A stretch of DNA of 64,000 bases, taken from assembly GCA_018222805.1 (NCBI GenBank), contig JAAEZQ010000015.1, positions 33,213 through 97,212 of the forward strand. Direction: 5' to 3'. Shown here one piece after another: positions 10,886 through 22,284 of this stretch. How positions within the stretch are numbered: the first letter of the stretch is position 1; each line of letters begins with the position of its first letter. The notes beneath the pieces were generated by a model, which saw nothing but the letters and a program-made list of their open reading frames with translations, ran no database searches and was not told the origin of the DNA. The DNA is from Vibrionaceae bacterium (GTDB lineage Bacteria; Pseudomonadota; Gammaproteobacteria; Enterobacterales; Vibrionaceae). Position numbers and translations under genes: made by a program.

Positions 10886-11611
10886 TTAAGACACGAGTTT
10901 ACGCATTAAGTAGGCTTGCCAGCGGTATGGAAACAACGAAATGAAGCGAAAAATGCTGGTAAACTTCGCCGGGAAATAGATGAGGCTTTTGTTTGCCGAA
11001 AGTTGCTTCCTGATCGATTCAGATGCTTGCTTGACGGAGATGATCATCGGCATTTCAAAGGTGTTTTTGTCGGTCAGCGGCGTTTCGACAAAGCCAGGAA
11101 AGACCGTGACGACCTGTATACCTTTATTTGCGAGGTCTAAGGCAAGTGTTCGAGCGAAGTAGCTCACTGCCGCTTTCGATGCGCCGTACGCTTCCGCTCT
11201 CGGTAGAGCCACTTCAGAAGCAATAGACCCAACAATCACCACACGATGTCCCGGTTCAAAATAGCTCTGGCAGGCTTCGACGCAATTTGCCACCCCAATA
11301 ACGTTGACATTCAGCACTCGCGCCATGAGTCTCGCGTCAACCTGGCCATTGTCGATGTACTCGCAATCACCAGCGTTGAAAAACCAGGTATCTGGAACAA
11401 AGTTAAGTGATGACAGAGCACGTATGGTCTCTTCATAATTCGTCACATCAAACCGAAGAGTTTCAATCTGCGGAGAATGCTCGCTTAGCTCATTGAGTAC
11501 GGCTTCGTTACGCCCGCACGCAATCACGCGCCAACCCGAATTGGCGTAATCCAATGCCAGCTGCTTTCCAATGCCAGAAGTCGCGCCAGTAATCAAAATC
11601 GAGCCACTCAT
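10886..11611 (-). CDS. Short-chain dehydrogenase/reductase
   Basis: 241-aa classical SDR: cofactor motif TGATSGIGK at residues 8-16, catalytic Ser129, Tyr142 and Lys146 (YGASK), and the NAG-type motif at 79-81. The substrate is unknown. Its ATG overlaps the stop of the upstream gene by 4 bp (ATGA). SDRs of this type recur in light- or singlet-oxygen-induced lipid operons with Cfa-like enzymes, so an oxidised lipid or aldehyde is a reasonable guess. Confidence 0.87.
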   Translation of the reverse strand: MSGSILITGATSGIGKQLALDYANSGWRVIACGRNEAVLNELSEHSPQIETLRFDVTNYEETIRALSSLNFVPDTWFFNAGDCEYIDNGQVDARLMARVLNVNVIGVANCVEACQSYFEPGHRVVIVGSIASEVALPRAEAYGASKAAVSYFARTLALDLANKGIQVVTVFPGFVETPLTDKNTFEMPMIISVKQASESIRKQLSANKSLIYFPAKFTSIFRFISLFPYRWQAYLMRKLVS

Positions 11612-12027
11612 TGCGATAACCTCTGCTTCACGATTTTTACCACTGAGCCAAGTAGAGGTAAGTTTTCATATAGCATCTCTCCGAGATCAAAGTAGTCCCG
11701 GTGATAAATGACCTGTCCTTCCGCAAACTTCAGATGAGAGGCACCATTTACCAAAATTGGCGCCCCGCCCTGTAACTTTGGATGAAGTAATTCCATGGTC
11801 CAGGTAATAAAACCCGTTTCGTCCACCTGTTGGTGTTCATGAATGACAAAGTCACAGCGGATAACGTTGGTATAAAGTGATTGAAAGTATTGGTAGAGTG
11901 CGGTTCTCCCCTCTAATCGATGCGCTGCGTCTTCAAACACCACATCAGGATGATAAATCTCATCCAGCAGATGTAAGTTATCTTTGCTGAGCTGCTGGTA
12001 AATATCGACGACAGACCGTAATTCCAT
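11608..12027 (-). CDS. SnoaL/NTF2-like domain protein
   Basis: 139-aa protein with the compact alpha+beta SnoaL-like (NTF2 superfamily) fold: VVDIYQQLSKDNLHLLDEIYHPDVVFED at the start and GRTALYQYFQSLY following. Such proteins bind small hydrophobic ligands or act as isomerases and cyclases; the ligand here is unknown. It is the first gene of the eight-gene operon. The ATG at 12027 is chosen because AGGAG lies 7 nt upstream; the frame stays open to a TTG at 12051. Confidence 0.8.
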   Translation of the reverse strand: MELRSVVDIYQQLSKDNLHLLDEIYHPDVVFEDAAHRLEGRTALYQYFQSLYTNVIRCDFVIHEHQQVDETGFITWTMELLHPKLQGGAPILVNGASHLKFAEGQVIYHRDYFDLGEMLYENLPLLGSVVKIVKQRLSQ

Positions 12028-12059
12028 TTCGTTGCTCCTACGCACCTTCAACCGTTTTG

Positions 12060-12128
12060 TTGTACAAAAATATTATACGTACAACATAGACTAATCACAT
12101 AAAGTTGTACAAAAAATATTTTGTATAA
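12060..12128. promoter_or_regulatory. TTGTACAA palindrome cluster upstream of the lipid operon
   Basis: Four related 8-bp near-palindromes: TTGTACAA at 12060-12067, ACGTACAA at 12077-12084, TTGTACAA at 12105-12112 and TTGTATAA at 12121-12128, forming two pairs spaced 17 and 16 bp. On the minus strand a TATAAT lies between the first two. B12-dependent MerR-type light regulators (LitR/CarH) are known to bind TGTACA-containing repeats, so this is a plausible operator region; the assignment to that family is inferred. Confidence 0.55.
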
Positions 12129-12183
12129 CTTTGTTTCTTTTAGGTGTGATACGTGAACGAGGAAGATAGCGATCAGACAGACG

Positions 12184-12212
12184 AAAAAAAGGCTTGGTAA
12201 AAACCAAGCCTT
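12184..12212 (-). terminator. Terminator of htpX
   Basis: Perfect stem AAGGCTTGGT/ACCAAGCCTT with a 4-nt loop; on the minus strand it is followed by a T run. It lies about 30 bp after the htpX stop. Confidence 0.85.
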
Positions 12213-12223
12213 GTCAGAAAATT

Positions 12224-12244
12224 ATTCGATATTCGATATTCGAT
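12224..12244. repeat. Heptamer tandem repeat ATTCGAT x3
   Basis: Three perfect copies of ATTCGAT in tandem, touching the htpX stop codon. Probably a neutral slippage repeat. Confidence 0.8.
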
Positions 12245-13113
12245 TAGTACTGTTGGTTACGTAATGCGTTAATACGTTTATCTAGTGGTGGATGGCTCAT
12301 TAGTAGCTCCGTCAGAGACTGCTTACCGTTGATACCGAACGCCATCATTGTGCCATCTAACTTCGACTCTTGGCTCATTTTTAAACGCTCAAGAGCGGCA
12401 ATCATTTTTTCTTTACCTACCAGATGTGCTGCGCCTGCGTCTGCATGGAACTCACGATGACGGCTATACCACATGGTGATGAAGCTTGCTAAGAAACCAA
12501 ACACCAGTTCAAGTACCATAGAGACACCAAAATACACCATCATGTTTGAACCCTGGCCTTCTTCCTCATCATTAGACGCCACCATGTTGGCGATAAAACG
12601 AGACAAGAAGATTACAAACGTGTTCACAACACCCTGCATCAGTGTCATTGTGACCATGTCACCATTCGCAATATGGCTCACCTCGTGTGCCAACACAGCT
12701 TCGGCTTCATCACGAGTCATGTTATGTAACAGACCCGTAGAAACCGCGACTAAAGAGTCATCACGCTTAGCACCTGTCGCGAAGGCATTAATATCTGGTG
12801 AATCATAAATTGCCACCGTTGGCATGCCGATCCCCGCTTGCTGAGCCTGTCGGCCTACTGTCTCCAGTAGCCAATGCTCTGTTTCGTTACGCGGGCTTTC
12901 GATAACCATACCGCCAACCGAGCGCAGCGCCATACCTTTTGACATCATTAACGAAATCAGTGCACCACCAAAACCAAAGACCGCAGCCATAATCAGCAAA
13001 CCAGACAAACTGCCCGGCTGCATTCCCGTTGTAGCGTAAACAATATTCAGAACAACACTAAGAACTAGCACGACGGCTAGGTTAGTTGCCAGGAATAACA
13101 TAACTCGCTTCAT
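12244..13113 (-). CDS. htpX: Protease HtpX (membrane zinc metalloprotease)
   Basis: Inner-membrane M48 zinc protease that degrades misfolded membrane proteins and works alongside FtsH. The 289-aa product has two N-terminal membrane segments (about 5-27 and 36-57), the zinc motif HEVSH (H143, E144, H147) and two more hydrophobic segments around 160-205. Length matches E. coli HtpX (293 aa). It is monocistronic, ending at its own terminator. Stress control (Cpx or sigma-32) is known in E. coli but was not identified here. Confidence 0.95.
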   Translation of the reverse strand: MKRVMLFLATNLAVVLVLSVVLNIVYATTGMQPGSLSGLLIMAAVFGFGGALISLMMSKGMALRSVGGMVIESPRNETEHWLLETVGRQAQQAGIGMPTVAIYDSPDINAFATGAKRDDSLVAVSTGLLHNMTRDEAEAVLAHEVSHIANGDMVTMTLMQGVVNTFVIFLSRFIANMVASNDEEEGQGSNMMVYFGVSMVLELVFGFLASFITMWYSRHREFHADAGAAHLVGKEKMIAALERLKMSQESKLDGTMMAFGINGKQSLTELLMSHPPLDKRINALRNQQY

Positions 13114-13425
13114 TACTTTTCTCCGAGGAAGCTTATTGTTGTAAAAGCCGATCCCATTTGGTTTCGTACTCCGTTGCGTTATAGATATAGTCTATCGCTG
13201 TTAAAAACAAGGTTAAGCAATAAATTGCAACATTTGTTTTCTCAACTGAAATAAATCGTAAATTTTTATAGCCTAAAAACAGTATTTTAGACTAGGTTTA
13301 GACTTTGGTCTTATTGTCCGATTGTTTGAGCGTGCTAAATTCAAGTCAGATGAACAAAAACAGAGCAAACTCTAAACACGTTCCAACGCCGAGTAGCTCT
13401 AAATCCATGTCTTGAGGGAAAAATC
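13114..13425. other. Intergenic region between htpX and the 55-aa gene
   Basis: 312 bp of AT-rich DNA between divergent genes. It must hold the promoters of htpX and the small gene. I see no RNA gene or clear operator in it. Confidence 0.4.
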
Positions 13426-13593
13426 ATGGTAGAAACTAACGACTATCAAATGGCTATAGATTTACTACGTTGTCACCTAGGTATCTCAGAGGACGAGGCA
13501 AAGCAACAACTTGGTATTTCTACTGATGACCATATGGCTAATCGTATTGCAGAAACGCAACACGCATTGATGGGTCTAGGAAACGAAAAATAA
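13426..13593 (+). CDS. Small conserved hypothetical protein (55 aa)
   Basis: ATG at 13426 preceded by TTGAGGG; the 55-aa product reads MVETNDYQMAIDLLRCHLGI at its start and NRIAETQHALMGLGNEK near the end. It is acidic, with two predicted helices and no membrane segment. The pattern AIDLLRCHLGISEDEAKQQL resembles a small helix-turn-helix, but I cannot assign a family. A good Shine-Dalgarno site and an immediate terminator support a real gene. Confidence 0.6.
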   Translation: MVETNDYQMAIDLLRCHLGISEDEAKQQLGISTDDHMANRIAETQHALMGLGNEK

Positions 13594-13619
13594 ACCTGAG
13601 TTAGGTTTACGAATAATGC

Positions 13620-13652
13620 AAAGGGCTGCGCAATGCAGCCCTTTCGTTTTTG
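13620..13652. terminator. Terminator between the 55-aa gene and bioD
   Basis: Stem AAAGGGCTGC/GCAGCCCTTT with a 5-nt loop and T run on the plus strand, in the gap between converging genes; it may act in both directions. Confidence 0.8.
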
Positions 13653-13656
13653 TATT

Positions 13657-14340
13657 CTAGCGTTGAAGTAAAGGATCGATGTTAATGTATTTCCCGAGTT
13701 CTTTGCGCTTTGCACTAGGGACATACGGAATCTCACCTAATTTTGGGGTACCTAATCGAGATTCGAGCATTTCAATTATGTCCGCATAGTGCTCTGTACC
13801 AGGGTTTACGCGATTTGCTACCCATCCAACAAGGTTCAGGCCATCGGCTCGAATCGCCTCTGCCGTTAAAAAAGCGTGACTCAAACAGCCCAGTTTAATA
13901 CCAACGACCAAAACGACTGGAAGCTGCTCTTGTTTCACCCAGGTAGAGAGATTGTCTGTATCAGAAACCGGGACACGCCACCCACCCGCACCTTCAACCA
14001 ATACAACGTCGGACTGCGCTTTGTGCTGAGCCAGTTTTGCACTTAAAACGTCGTACTTTATCTCAACACCTTCATGCTTAGCAGCAATATGCGGTGAAGT
14101 TGGAAGCTCCAGCGCATACGGATTTATATCGTTGTAAGCCACTTCTAGTGTCGCGGCATTTTGTAAATGCAACGCATCTGAGTTACGCCAACCTTGCTCT
14201 GTCTTTTCGCTTCCTGCTGCCACTGGCTTATAACCAATGGTGTTTAACCCTTTTGCCGCCAACGCTTGCAGAATGGCTTTAGACGCTACCGTTTTTCCTA
14301 CATCAGTATCCGTACCAGCAATAAAAAAAGCATCAATCAT
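13657..14340 (-). CDS. bioD: Dethiobiotin synthase
   Basis: ATP-dependent carboxylation and ring closure of DAPA to dethiobiotin, the third step of biotin ring assembly. The 227-aa product has the P-loop GTDTDVGKT at residues 9-17. ATG 14340 overlaps the bioC stop by 4 bp (ATGA), which supports this start over the longer frame. It is the last gene of bioBFCD. Confidence 0.95.
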   Translation of the reverse strand: MIDAFFIAGTDTDVGKTVASKAILQALAAKGLNTIGYKPVAAGSEKTEQGWRNSDALHLQNAATLEVAYNDINPYALELPTSPHIAAKHEGVEIKYDVLSAKLAQHKAQSDVVLVEGAGGWRVPVSDTDNLSTWVKQEQLPVVLVVGIKLGCLSHAFLTAEAIRADGLNLVGWVANRVNPGTEHYADIIEMLESRLGTPKLGEIPYVPSAKRKELGKYINIDPLLQR

Positions 14341-15143
14341 AGATGTATTACTCCAAAACAAACCTGATAACTTGCAGGTAAAAGACCTTTATCGTTTTTG
14401 AATTCTTGGTACGCACGTTCTACGTGTAAAAGTTTGCGGCGGCTTGTCAGCGCAGGAGAGCGACCACTAACATGGGTTGCTCCGATACCTTTAAGATCCC
14501 GCATAACAGAAAACGCAGAGTCATACCAAACTGTGATGGAGGTCAAGTCTAGATGATGGTCATTGCAGTGAGCTTGCGCCAACGCAATTTTTACCTGATT
14601 GATAGTTATAAAGTCATTGACGTGTTGATATGCATCAATTTTTTTCCATGATTCACGTAGCTCATAAAGTGATCCATCAACAAGAGTAGAGAAAAAGCCA
14701 GCTCCCCCACCTTTCAGGACTCGGCGCACTTCACGTAGCGGGTAGCTTAAATCGCAGCACCACTGCAAAGCCAAACTAGAGAAGACATAATCAAAACTAT
14801 GATCGTCAAAAGGCAAATTTTCTGCGTCAGCTAACACATAGCGTGCTCTTTCGTCACCACATCGTTGTTGGGCTTTATTGAGCATCTCTTGAGAGATGTC
14901 AGCGCAAACCACTTCGGCACCTCGTTGTTGGAGTAACTCAGAGAAGTATCCTGTTCCACAGCCGAGATCTAAAATGCGCTTTCCTGATAAATCTTCTGGA
15001 AGCCTCGCTAATAATCGATGCCCGACATCTCGCTGAAAGGCTGCATGTGCATCATAAGTATCGGCGGCTCTTCCGAATGAAGTAGCGATAGCACTCTTAT
15101 CTTGACCATCAGGAGCCAGATCTCTCTGTTCTGCTTGATTCAT
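14337..15143 (-). CDS. bioC: Malonyl-ACP O-methyltransferase BioC
   Basis: SAM-dependent methylation of malonyl-ACP, which primes pimeloyl synthesis by the fatty acid pathway. The 268-aa class I methyltransferase has motif I ([11 protein letters not shown]) at residues 57-67. It sits between bioF and bioD with overlapping ends, as in the E. coli bio operon. No bioH lies in this window; it is usually elsewhere. Confidence 0.94.
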   Translation of the reverse strand: MNQAEQRDLAPDGQDKSAIATSFGRAADTYDAHAAFQRDVGHRLLARLPEDLSGKRILDLGCGTGYFSELLQQRGAEVVCADISQEMLNKAQQRCGDERARYVLADAENLPFDDHSFDYVFSSLALQWCCDLSYPLREVRRVLKGGGAGFFSTLVDGSLYELRESWKKIDAYQHVNDFITINQVKIALAQAHCNDHHLDLTSITVWYDSAFSVMRDLKGIGATHVSGRSPALTSRRKLLHVERAYQEFKNDKGLLPASYQVCFGVIHL

Positions 15144-16294
15144 TACCGCGCTCCTAGTGCTTGTTCAAGTACGTGAGACAATGTTTTGATTTGATCTTTG
15201 GTATGATTAGCCGTCAAGGTGATACGTAACCGGGACGTCCCCGCTGGAACCGTAGGCGGCCGAATCGCCGTAACCCAAAAGCCGTTTTTGCGACAAGAGT
15301 CTGCCACACTCAATGCTTGTTCAGCGTCACCGATAACAAAAGGTTTAATCGGTGTCAGCGTTTCAATAAAGCCGCTCATGTCTTGTAAGCACTCCTGATA
15401 GTAAGCACCTAACTCAGCCAACTTCTCGCGCCGCCAACCTTGCTCTTGAACGATGGAAACGGCATGGGTTAACGCATACGCTTGCGCCGGAGGCATTGCT
15501 GTGGAGTAAACATGATGTCGCGCGAACTGTGTTAGGAAGTCGCCAGTAACTCGATCACACAAAATGGCGGCACCGGAGACGCCAAATGCTTTGCCAAAAG
15601 TGACCACGAGAATATCTGGCTTGATACTGGCCTCTTCACACGAACCACCACCAGTATCGCCTAACACACCAATACCATGGGCATCATCCACTGCTAGCCA
15701 GGCATCATTTTCTTGAGTAATTTGGGCAAGCGCCGCGAGGGGTGAGCAATCACCATCCATACTGAAAACGCCTTCCGTGACCACTAAATGATTACATTCA
15801 TTGTTGATAAGCGAGTTAAGGTGCTCAAGGTCATTATGCTTAAAGCGCTTCATCTTAGCTGGCGACAATGCACCCGCTTCCATTAAAGACGCGTGATTGA
15901 GTCGGTCTTGCAGTAAGACATCCGACTTTTCCAGCAAAGTAAACAATAATGCCTGATTAGCACTGAAGCCCGAACCAAACAATATTGCTCGTTCATACCC
16001 CAACCACTCAGTCAGCGCAGATTCTAGATTACTGTGCGCGGCGCTAAATCCGGTCACCATAGGTGAAGCCCCACTACCACTGCCGTAAACACTTAGCCCT
16101 TGCTGCCAAGCCCGAACCAACGCCTGATCATTGGCCAAGCCAAGATAATCGTTACTCGAGAAATTGATATAACGTTTGCCAGCATGTTCCAGAACGGACT
16201 GATTACCGGCAATAACTAAGTTCATAGAGCGATCCAGCCCCTGCTCTTTACGCTGAGCGAGTGCTGATTCGATACGAGATTTAAACGCTGGCAT
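15143..16294 (-). CDS. bioF: 8-amino-7-oxononanoate synthase
   Basis: PLP enzyme joining L-alanine and pimeloyl-ACP to give KAPA. The 383-aa product has the PLP-binding Lys at residue 235 (TFGKAFG; E. coli K236) and the DDAHG motif near 203-207. ATG 16294 (MPAFKSR) matches the usual length and overlaps the bioB 3' end by 14 bp; the frame itself stays open to 16333. Confidence 0.95.
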   Translation of the reverse strand: MPAFKSRIESALAQRKEQGLDRSMNLVIAGNQSVLEHAGKRYINFSSNDYLGLANDQALVRAWQQGLSVYGSGSGASPMVTGFSAAHSNLESALTEWLGYERAILFGSGFSANQALLFTLLEKSDVLLQDRLNHASLMEAGALSPAKMKRFKHNDLEHLNSLINNECNHLVVTEGVFSMDGDCSPLAALAQITQENDAWLAVDDAHGIGVLGDTGGGSCEEASIKPDILVVTFGKAFGVSGAAILCDRVTGDFLTQFARHHVYSTAMPPAQAYALTHAVSIVQEQGWRREKLAELGAYYQECLQDMSGFIETLTPIKPFVIGDAEQALSVADSCRKNGFWVTAIRPPTVPAGTSRLRITLTANHTKDQIKTLSHVLEQALGAR

Positions 16295-17333
16295 CGTAGA
16301 AAAGGTCGTCTTTAGTCGGGCGAGAGGCGACACGCTCTACCACGCGATCAAGCAATTCGTTCTCTTCAATTTCATCCGGCTTTTGCGAGACTTCCTGACT
16401 ATTTATGCCCAACTTGTTAAACAGCATCATATCTTTGTCTTCAGAAGGGTTTGGTGTAGTGAGAAGCTTACAACCGTAGAAAACAGAATTCGCACCAGCC
16501 ATAAAGCACAGCGTTTGCATCTGCTCATTCATGTTTTCGCGTCCAGCAGACAAGCGAACAGCAGATTGAGGCATCATGATACGTGCGATAGCAATGAGAC
16601 GAATGAAATCAAACGGTTCAACATCTTCGACTTTTTCAAGCGGCGTACCTTTCACTTTAACCAGCATATTGATTGGCACGCTCTCTGGGTGAGTTGGCAA
16701 GTTCGCCAATTCGACTAATAAGCCAGCTCGGTCATTGGCACTTTCGCCCATGCCAATGATACCACCTGAACAAATTTTCATCCCCGCATCACGAACGTGA
16801 GACAAAGTGTCTAAACGATCCTGATAAGTGCGGGTAGTGATGATATTGCCGTAAAACTCAGGCGACGTGTCTAAGTTGTGGTTGTAATAATCTAGCCCTG
16901 CATCCGCGAGTTGATTTGCTTGCTCAGGTGTCAGCATGCCTAGCGTCATACAGGTTTCTAGACCCATGTCTTTCACGCCTTTGATCATATCCGTCAGATG
17001 TGGCATGTCGCGCTCTTTCGGGTTTTTCCACGCTGCGCCCATACAGAAGCGGGTAGAGCCTGCACTCTTCGCTTTTTGCGCCGCATCGAGTACACGTTCA
17101 ACTTCCATCAGACGCTCTTTTTCAATGTCTGTGGTGTATCTCGCGCTTTGAGGACAATACTTACAGTCTTCTGGGCACGCACCCGTCTTGATTGACAGCA
17201 GTGTACTGACTTGAACATGATTGGTTTGTTGGTATTGGCGGTGTACAAGTTGTGCTTCGAACAGAAGATCCATGAATGGTTTTTCCATTAGCTCTCGCAC
17301 TTCTGCATGCGTCCAGTTATGACGTACTTCCAC
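16281..17333 (-). CDS. bioB: Biotin synthase
   Basis: Radical-SAM enzyme inserting sulfur into dethiobiotin. The 350-aa product carries the SAM cluster motif with Cys53, Cys57 and Cys60 (CPEDCKYC), the same numbers as E. coli BioB. A GTG start at 17333 is chosen because AGGA lies 6 nt upstream and it restores the family length; a GTG further upstream would add six residues. First gene of bioBFCD, divergent from bioA across a shared operator. Confidence 0.97.
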   Translation of the reverse strand: MEVRHNWTHAEVRELMEKPFMDLLFEAQLVHRQYQQTNHVQVSTLLSIKTGACPEDCKYCPQSARYTTDIEKERLMEVERVLDAAQKAKSAGSTRFCMGAAWKNPKERDMPHLTDMIKGVKDMGLETCMTLGMLTPEQANQLADAGLDYYNHNLDTSPEFYGNIITTRTYQDRLDTLSHVRDAGMKICSGGIIGMGESANDRAGLLVELANLPTHPESVPINMLVKVKGTPLEKVEDVEPFDFIRLIAIARIMMPQSAVRLSAGRENMNEQMQTLCFMAGANSVFYGCKLLTTPNPSEDKDMMLFNKLGINSQEVSQKPDEIEENELLDRVVERVASRPTKDDLFYDASV

Positions 17334-17362
17334 GTGTAATCCTTTGGTCACTTTTTTTGTTG

Positions 17363-17399
17363 TGTTGACAGTCTACCGAGTCCCGTTAAACTGTCAACA
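17363..17399. promoter_or_regulatory. BirA-type biotin operator with face-to-face bio promoters
   Basis: Inverted repeat with arms 17363-17376 and 17385-17399 (TGTTGACAGT conserved in both). Two promoters are embedded symmetrically: plus strand TTGACA 17365-17370, 16 bp, TAAACT 17387-17392 toward bioA; minus strand TTGACA 17397-17392, 16 bp, TAGACT 17375-17370 toward bioB. The layout is that of the E. coli bio operator, where BirA with biotinoyl-AMP represses both. Confidence 0.8.
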
Positions 17400-17463
17400 A
17401 AAGCACAAAATCAAAAGTTTACTTCTGGTTAATTTTTAATCTATTTGAATTTTGGAATTACAC

Positions 17464-18741
17464 ATGGATCTTGCCTTCGACCGCCAACATATCTGGCATC
17501 CCTACACTTCTACTCTGACTCCTCTGACCTGCTATCCCGTCACTTCCGCACACGGCGTCTATATTAGCTTAGAAGATGGCACTCATTTAGTTGATGGCAT
17601 GTCTTCTTGGTGGTCAACGATTCATGGCTACAATCATCCACATTTGAACCAAGCGGCGCATCAGCAAATTGACCAAGTTTCTCATGTCATGTTTGGTGGC
17701 ATTACGCACCAACCCGCGATCAATTTATGTAAGAAGCTCCTTTCTCTAGCACCTAGCAACCTCGAACATGTTTTCCTTGCCGACTCAGGTTCGGTCGCTG
17801 TAGAGGTAAGCCTGAAAATGGCGTTGCAATATTGGCACGCAAAAGGCGAACGCAGGCCCAAATTCCTCACCCTAAAACATGGCTACCATGGTGATACCTT
17901 TGCCGCGATGTCTGTTACTGACCCCGATAACTCGATGCACTCGCTATACAAAGGCTTTCTGCCAGAGCACATCTTCGCAGACTCTCCGACATGCGGTTAT
18001 TGGGATGAATGGAACCCTAACGACTTAGCTGATTTCGCACACAAGATCGAAAAGCATCACCAAGAGCTTGCCGCAGTGATCCTTGAGCCGATCGTACAAG
18101 GTGCTGGTGGGATGCGTATTTATCATCCTGAGTTCCTAAAAGGTGTCAGGGCAATTTGTGATAAATATGAGCTTTTATTGATTGCTGATGAGATTGCGAC
18201 AGGATTTGGGCGGACAGGCAAGCTTTTCGCTTGTGAGCACGCCGGTATTCAGCCAGACATCCTTTGTGTTGGTAAAGCATTAACTGGTGGCTATATGACG
18301 TTATCCGCCACCCTTGCGACTAAGCATGTCGCCGACACTGTTTGTGGTGGCGATGCTGGTTGCTTTATGCATGGCCCCACTTTTATGGGCAACCCACTCG
18401 CTTGCGCGGTAGCAACTGCAAGTTTAGAGCTTATCGAGCAAGGGGATTGGCAACAGCAGACCAAGCAAATAGAAGCTCTGTTTTCGGAACTGTTACCCAA
18501 GCTAGAACAATATGATGTGGTGAAAAACACGCGTTGGCTTGGTGCGATAGGTGTTGTAGAAACGCATCGTCCGGTCTACATGGAAACGATTCAAGCGCTG
18601 TTTGTTGAGCAAGGTGTGTGGATTCGTCCTTTTGGCAAACTCATTTACATGATGCCTCCATTTATCAGCGAGCCAACGCACATTGAAAAGTTGGTGAACG
18701 CGATTGAAGCAGCGCTTCAACGCGAAGACTGTTTTGTATAG
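17464..18741 (+). CDS. bioA: Adenosylmethionine-8-amino-7-oxononanoate aminotransferase
   Basis: PLP aminotransferase converting KAPA to DAPA with SAM as amino donor. The 425-aa product has the family N-terminus (FDRQHIWHPYTS), the SSWWS substrate-site motif near residue 43 and the PLP Lys271 in VGKALTGGY. Start ATG 17464 is preferred; the frame is open only a few codons further. It is divergent from bioB and controlled from the shared operator. Confidence 0.96.
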   Translation: MDLAFDRQHIWHPYTSTLTPLTCYPVTSAHGVYISLEDGTHLVDGMSSWWSTIHGYNHPHLNQAAHQQIDQVSHVMFGGITHQPAINLCKKLLSLAPSNLEHVFLADSGSVAVEVSLKMALQYWHAKGERRPKFLTLKHGYHGDTFAAMSVTDPDNSMHSLYKGFLPEHIFADSPTCGYWDEWNPNDLADFAHKIEKHHQELAAVILEPIVQGAGGMRIYHPEFLKGVRAICDKYELLLIADEIATGFGRTGKLFACEHAGIQPDILCVGKALTGGYMTLSATLATKHVADTVCGGDAGCFMHGPTFMGNPLACAVATASLELIEQGDWQQQTKQIEALFSELLPKLEQYDVVKNTRWLGAIGVVETHRPVYMETIQALFVEQGVWIRPFGKLIYMMPPFISEPTHIEKLVNAIEAALQREDCFV

Positions 18742-18777
18742 CGCCAATACTTACGACACTTAATCATTAAATATTAA

Positions 18778-18806
18778 AAAACCCAGCTCAAAAGCTGGGT
18801 TTTTGT
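18778..18806. terminator. Terminator between bioA and serS
   Basis: Stem AAACCCAGCT/AGCTGGGTTT with a short loop and T run, between the converging genes; probably bidirectional. Confidence 0.85.
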
Positions 18807-18825
18807 TTTCTAATGGCTAATGGAG

Positions 18826-20181
<1,356 letters not shown>

Positions 20182-20226
20182 CTAGTGCGCTATAAAAATT
20201 TACCGAATAAATGTATCCAAAAATGC

Positions 20227-21576
20227 CTACTTTTCATAGCGCTTTTGTGGGCTATTTGCGTCTAAAGTAGCCAAGTAATCTAACTTTTCGCCGATTTTGG
20301 TCTCCAGACCTCGATTTGTCGGTTGATAATACTTACGATCGTCCATTTCTGGTGGCAAATATTGCTCGCCAGCCGCATAGGCGCCCGGCTCATCATGAGC
20401 ATAACGATATTCAGCGCCGTACCCCATGTCTTTCATCAAACTTGTAGGTGCATTACGCAAATGATGTGGTACTTCGTATTCCGGTAAGTTGTGCGCGTCA
20501 GCGAGTGCTTGTTTCCATGCTACATAGACCGCATTACTCTTAGGCGCACATGCAAGGTAAACAATCGCCTGAGCAATCGCACGTTCCCCTTCTGCCGGAC
20601 CAACGCGAATAAAACAATCCCAAGCAGAAAGCGCTACTTGCATTGCACGAGGATCCGCGTTGCCGACATCCTCGGAAGCAATCGCGAGTAATCGGCGTGC
20701 AATGTATAAAGGATCACAACCTGCTGCGATCATTCTCGCTGCCCAGTACAGTGCTGCATCTGGATTAGATCCACGAATTGATTTGTGTACCGCAGAAATT
20801 AAGTCGTACCAGATGTCGCCTTTGTTATCAAAACGAGAGACTTTTTCCCCTGCGACTTCGGCCAGTAGCTTAAGAGTAATCTCTTTCTCACCTTGAGCAT
20901 TGTCTTCGGCCATATCGTAGAGCAACTCAAGGTAATTAAGCGACATGCGAGCATCACCGTTAACCAGTTCTGACAAACGTTCTAATACGTTATCGACGAA
21001 ATGTGCAGGTGTATTACCCAAGCCACGCTCTTTATCGTTAATTGCTTGATTGAGCGCCTGTGCAATCTCGTCTTTATTCAGGGAAGTCAGTTTGTATACC
21101 CGCGCCCGAGACAACAATGCGTTGTTGAGTTCGAAAGACGGGTTTTCTGTGGTTGCACCAATAAACGTAACCGTCCCGTCTTCAATATGCGGTAGGAAAG
21201 CGTCTTGCTGAGACTTGTTAAACCGGTGCACCTCATCCACGAACAATATCGTGCGGCGACCCGTCATTTTATTTTCTCGGGCTTTCTCAATCGCAGCACG
21301 TATTTCTTTCACTCCAGACGTCACTGCAGAAACACGCTCCACCTCTGCATTAGCGTAATTCGCTGCGACTTCTGCCAACGTCGTTTTGCCGGTACCCGGA
21401 GGCCCCCACAAAATCATTGAGTGGATATTTCCGGCTTCCAATGCTCGACGTAAAGGTTTCCCCGGACCTAAAATATGCTGCTGTCCGATATACTGTTCGA
21501 CCGTTTGCGGCCTCATACGCGCAGCAAGGGGACGAAAATCTTCGTCCCCCGAGAAATCTAGTGTGTAATTCGTCAC
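20227..21576 (-). CDS. rarA: Replication-associated recombination protein A
   Basis: AAA+ ATPase (MgsA/WHIP family) acting at stalled replication forks. The 449-aa product has Walker [10 protein letters not shown] at 58-66, Walker [11 protein letters not shown] near residue 110 and sensor motif [11 protein letters not shown]. The C-terminal half has the tetramerisation region typical of RarA. It starts 6 bp after lolA, so the two are co-transcribed. Confidence 0.96.
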   Translation of the reverse strand: MTNYTLDFSGDEDFRPLAARMRPQTVEQYIGQQHILGPGKPLRRALEAGNIHSMILWGPPGTGKTTLAEVAANYANAEVERVSAVTSGVKEIRAAIEKARENKMTGRRTILFVDEVHRFNKSQQDAFLPHIEDGTVTFIGATTENPSFELNNALLSRARVYKLTSLNKDEIAQALNQAINDKERGLGNTPAHFVDNVLERLSELVNGDARMSLNYLELLYDMAEDNAQGEKEITLKLLAEVAGEKVSRFDNKGDIWYDLISAVHKSIRGSNPDAALYWAARMIAAGCDPLYIARRLLAIASEDVGNADPRAMQVALSAWDCFIRVGPAEGERAIAQAIVYLACAPKSNAVYVAWKQALADAHNLPEYEVPHHLRNAPTSLMKDMGYGAEYRYAHDEPGAYAAGEQYLPPEMDDRKYYQPTNRGLETKIGEKLDYLATLDANSPQKRYEK

Positions 21577-21582
21577 TACCCA

Positions 21583-22209
21583 TTAATTCCTTTGGTCATC
21601 CACTTCCACTCCTTTTGGAATCGTGAATGTGAATCGGTTGGCTTTTGGTTTTCCTAGCTTCACGTTACTGAATTTGAACAGGCCTCTTTGACCATCTTGT
21701 TCAATCACATTGAAGCCTTTTACGATACCTTTTGCATCGATATGAATCTGGAAACGACCTTGCGTTGAGTCGACAGCCGTCGGGATCAGTGTGAACTCGT
21801 TACCTTTTTGAGATACTTTGTAATTATCCCAATCACTTGCGCGATTACGAGTCAAAAGCACAAAGGGGGTTTGCTCAGCAGCTTGTTCTTGCCAGTAAAT
21901 GCTCACTTGTTCGATAAATGGGCTGTAGTACCAAAGGTTTTTACCATCAGACACCAACAAGTTTTCATCAGGAAATGTCGTACTCCAACGGAACAAACTC
22001 GGGCGGGCAATTTCAACGGTCCCTTCCCCTTCCATCACCGTTTCCCCTTCCGGGCTGATGACTTGCTGAGAAAAGTCCGCACTGAAGCCATCGTTAATTG
22101 ATAAACGCTTGCTTAACTCTGTTTTTGGGGATGCGGCATACGCGGTGGAGAATAAAGAGAAGCTTAAAACAAGCGCGGAGATGAATTTCGCTGAAAATCG
22201 TTTTTTCAT
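21583..22209 (-). CDS. lolA: Outer-membrane lipoprotein carrier protein LolA
   Basis: Periplasmic chaperone that takes lipoproteins from LolCDE to LolB. The 208-aa precursor has a Sec signal peptide cleaved after AYA (residue 25) and the LolA beta-fold with the [25 protein letters not shown] segment around residue 70. It sits between ftsK and rarA, the usual place. Confidence 0.95.
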   Translation of the reverse strand: MKKRFSAKFISALVLSFSLFSTAYAASPKTELSKRLSINDGFSADFSQQVISPEGETVMEGEGTVEIARPSLFRWSTTFPDENLLVSDGKNLWYYSPFIEQVSIYWQEQAAEQTPFVLLTRNRASDWDNYKVSQKGNEFTLIPTAVDSTQGRFQIHIDAKGIVKGFNVIEQDGQRGLFKFSNVKLGKPKANRFTFTIPKGVEVDDQRN

Positions 22210-22284
22210 TCAAATACCTATCACTGTGGTCGAAAGACCGAATGTTACTCACCTCTTTGGACTAAGGTGAGTAAGACAAGTTCA

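Noticed and set aside
13473..13736. Minus-strand frame across the 55-aa gene and bioD end
   Set aside because: Shadow frame covering a terminator and a real gene end.
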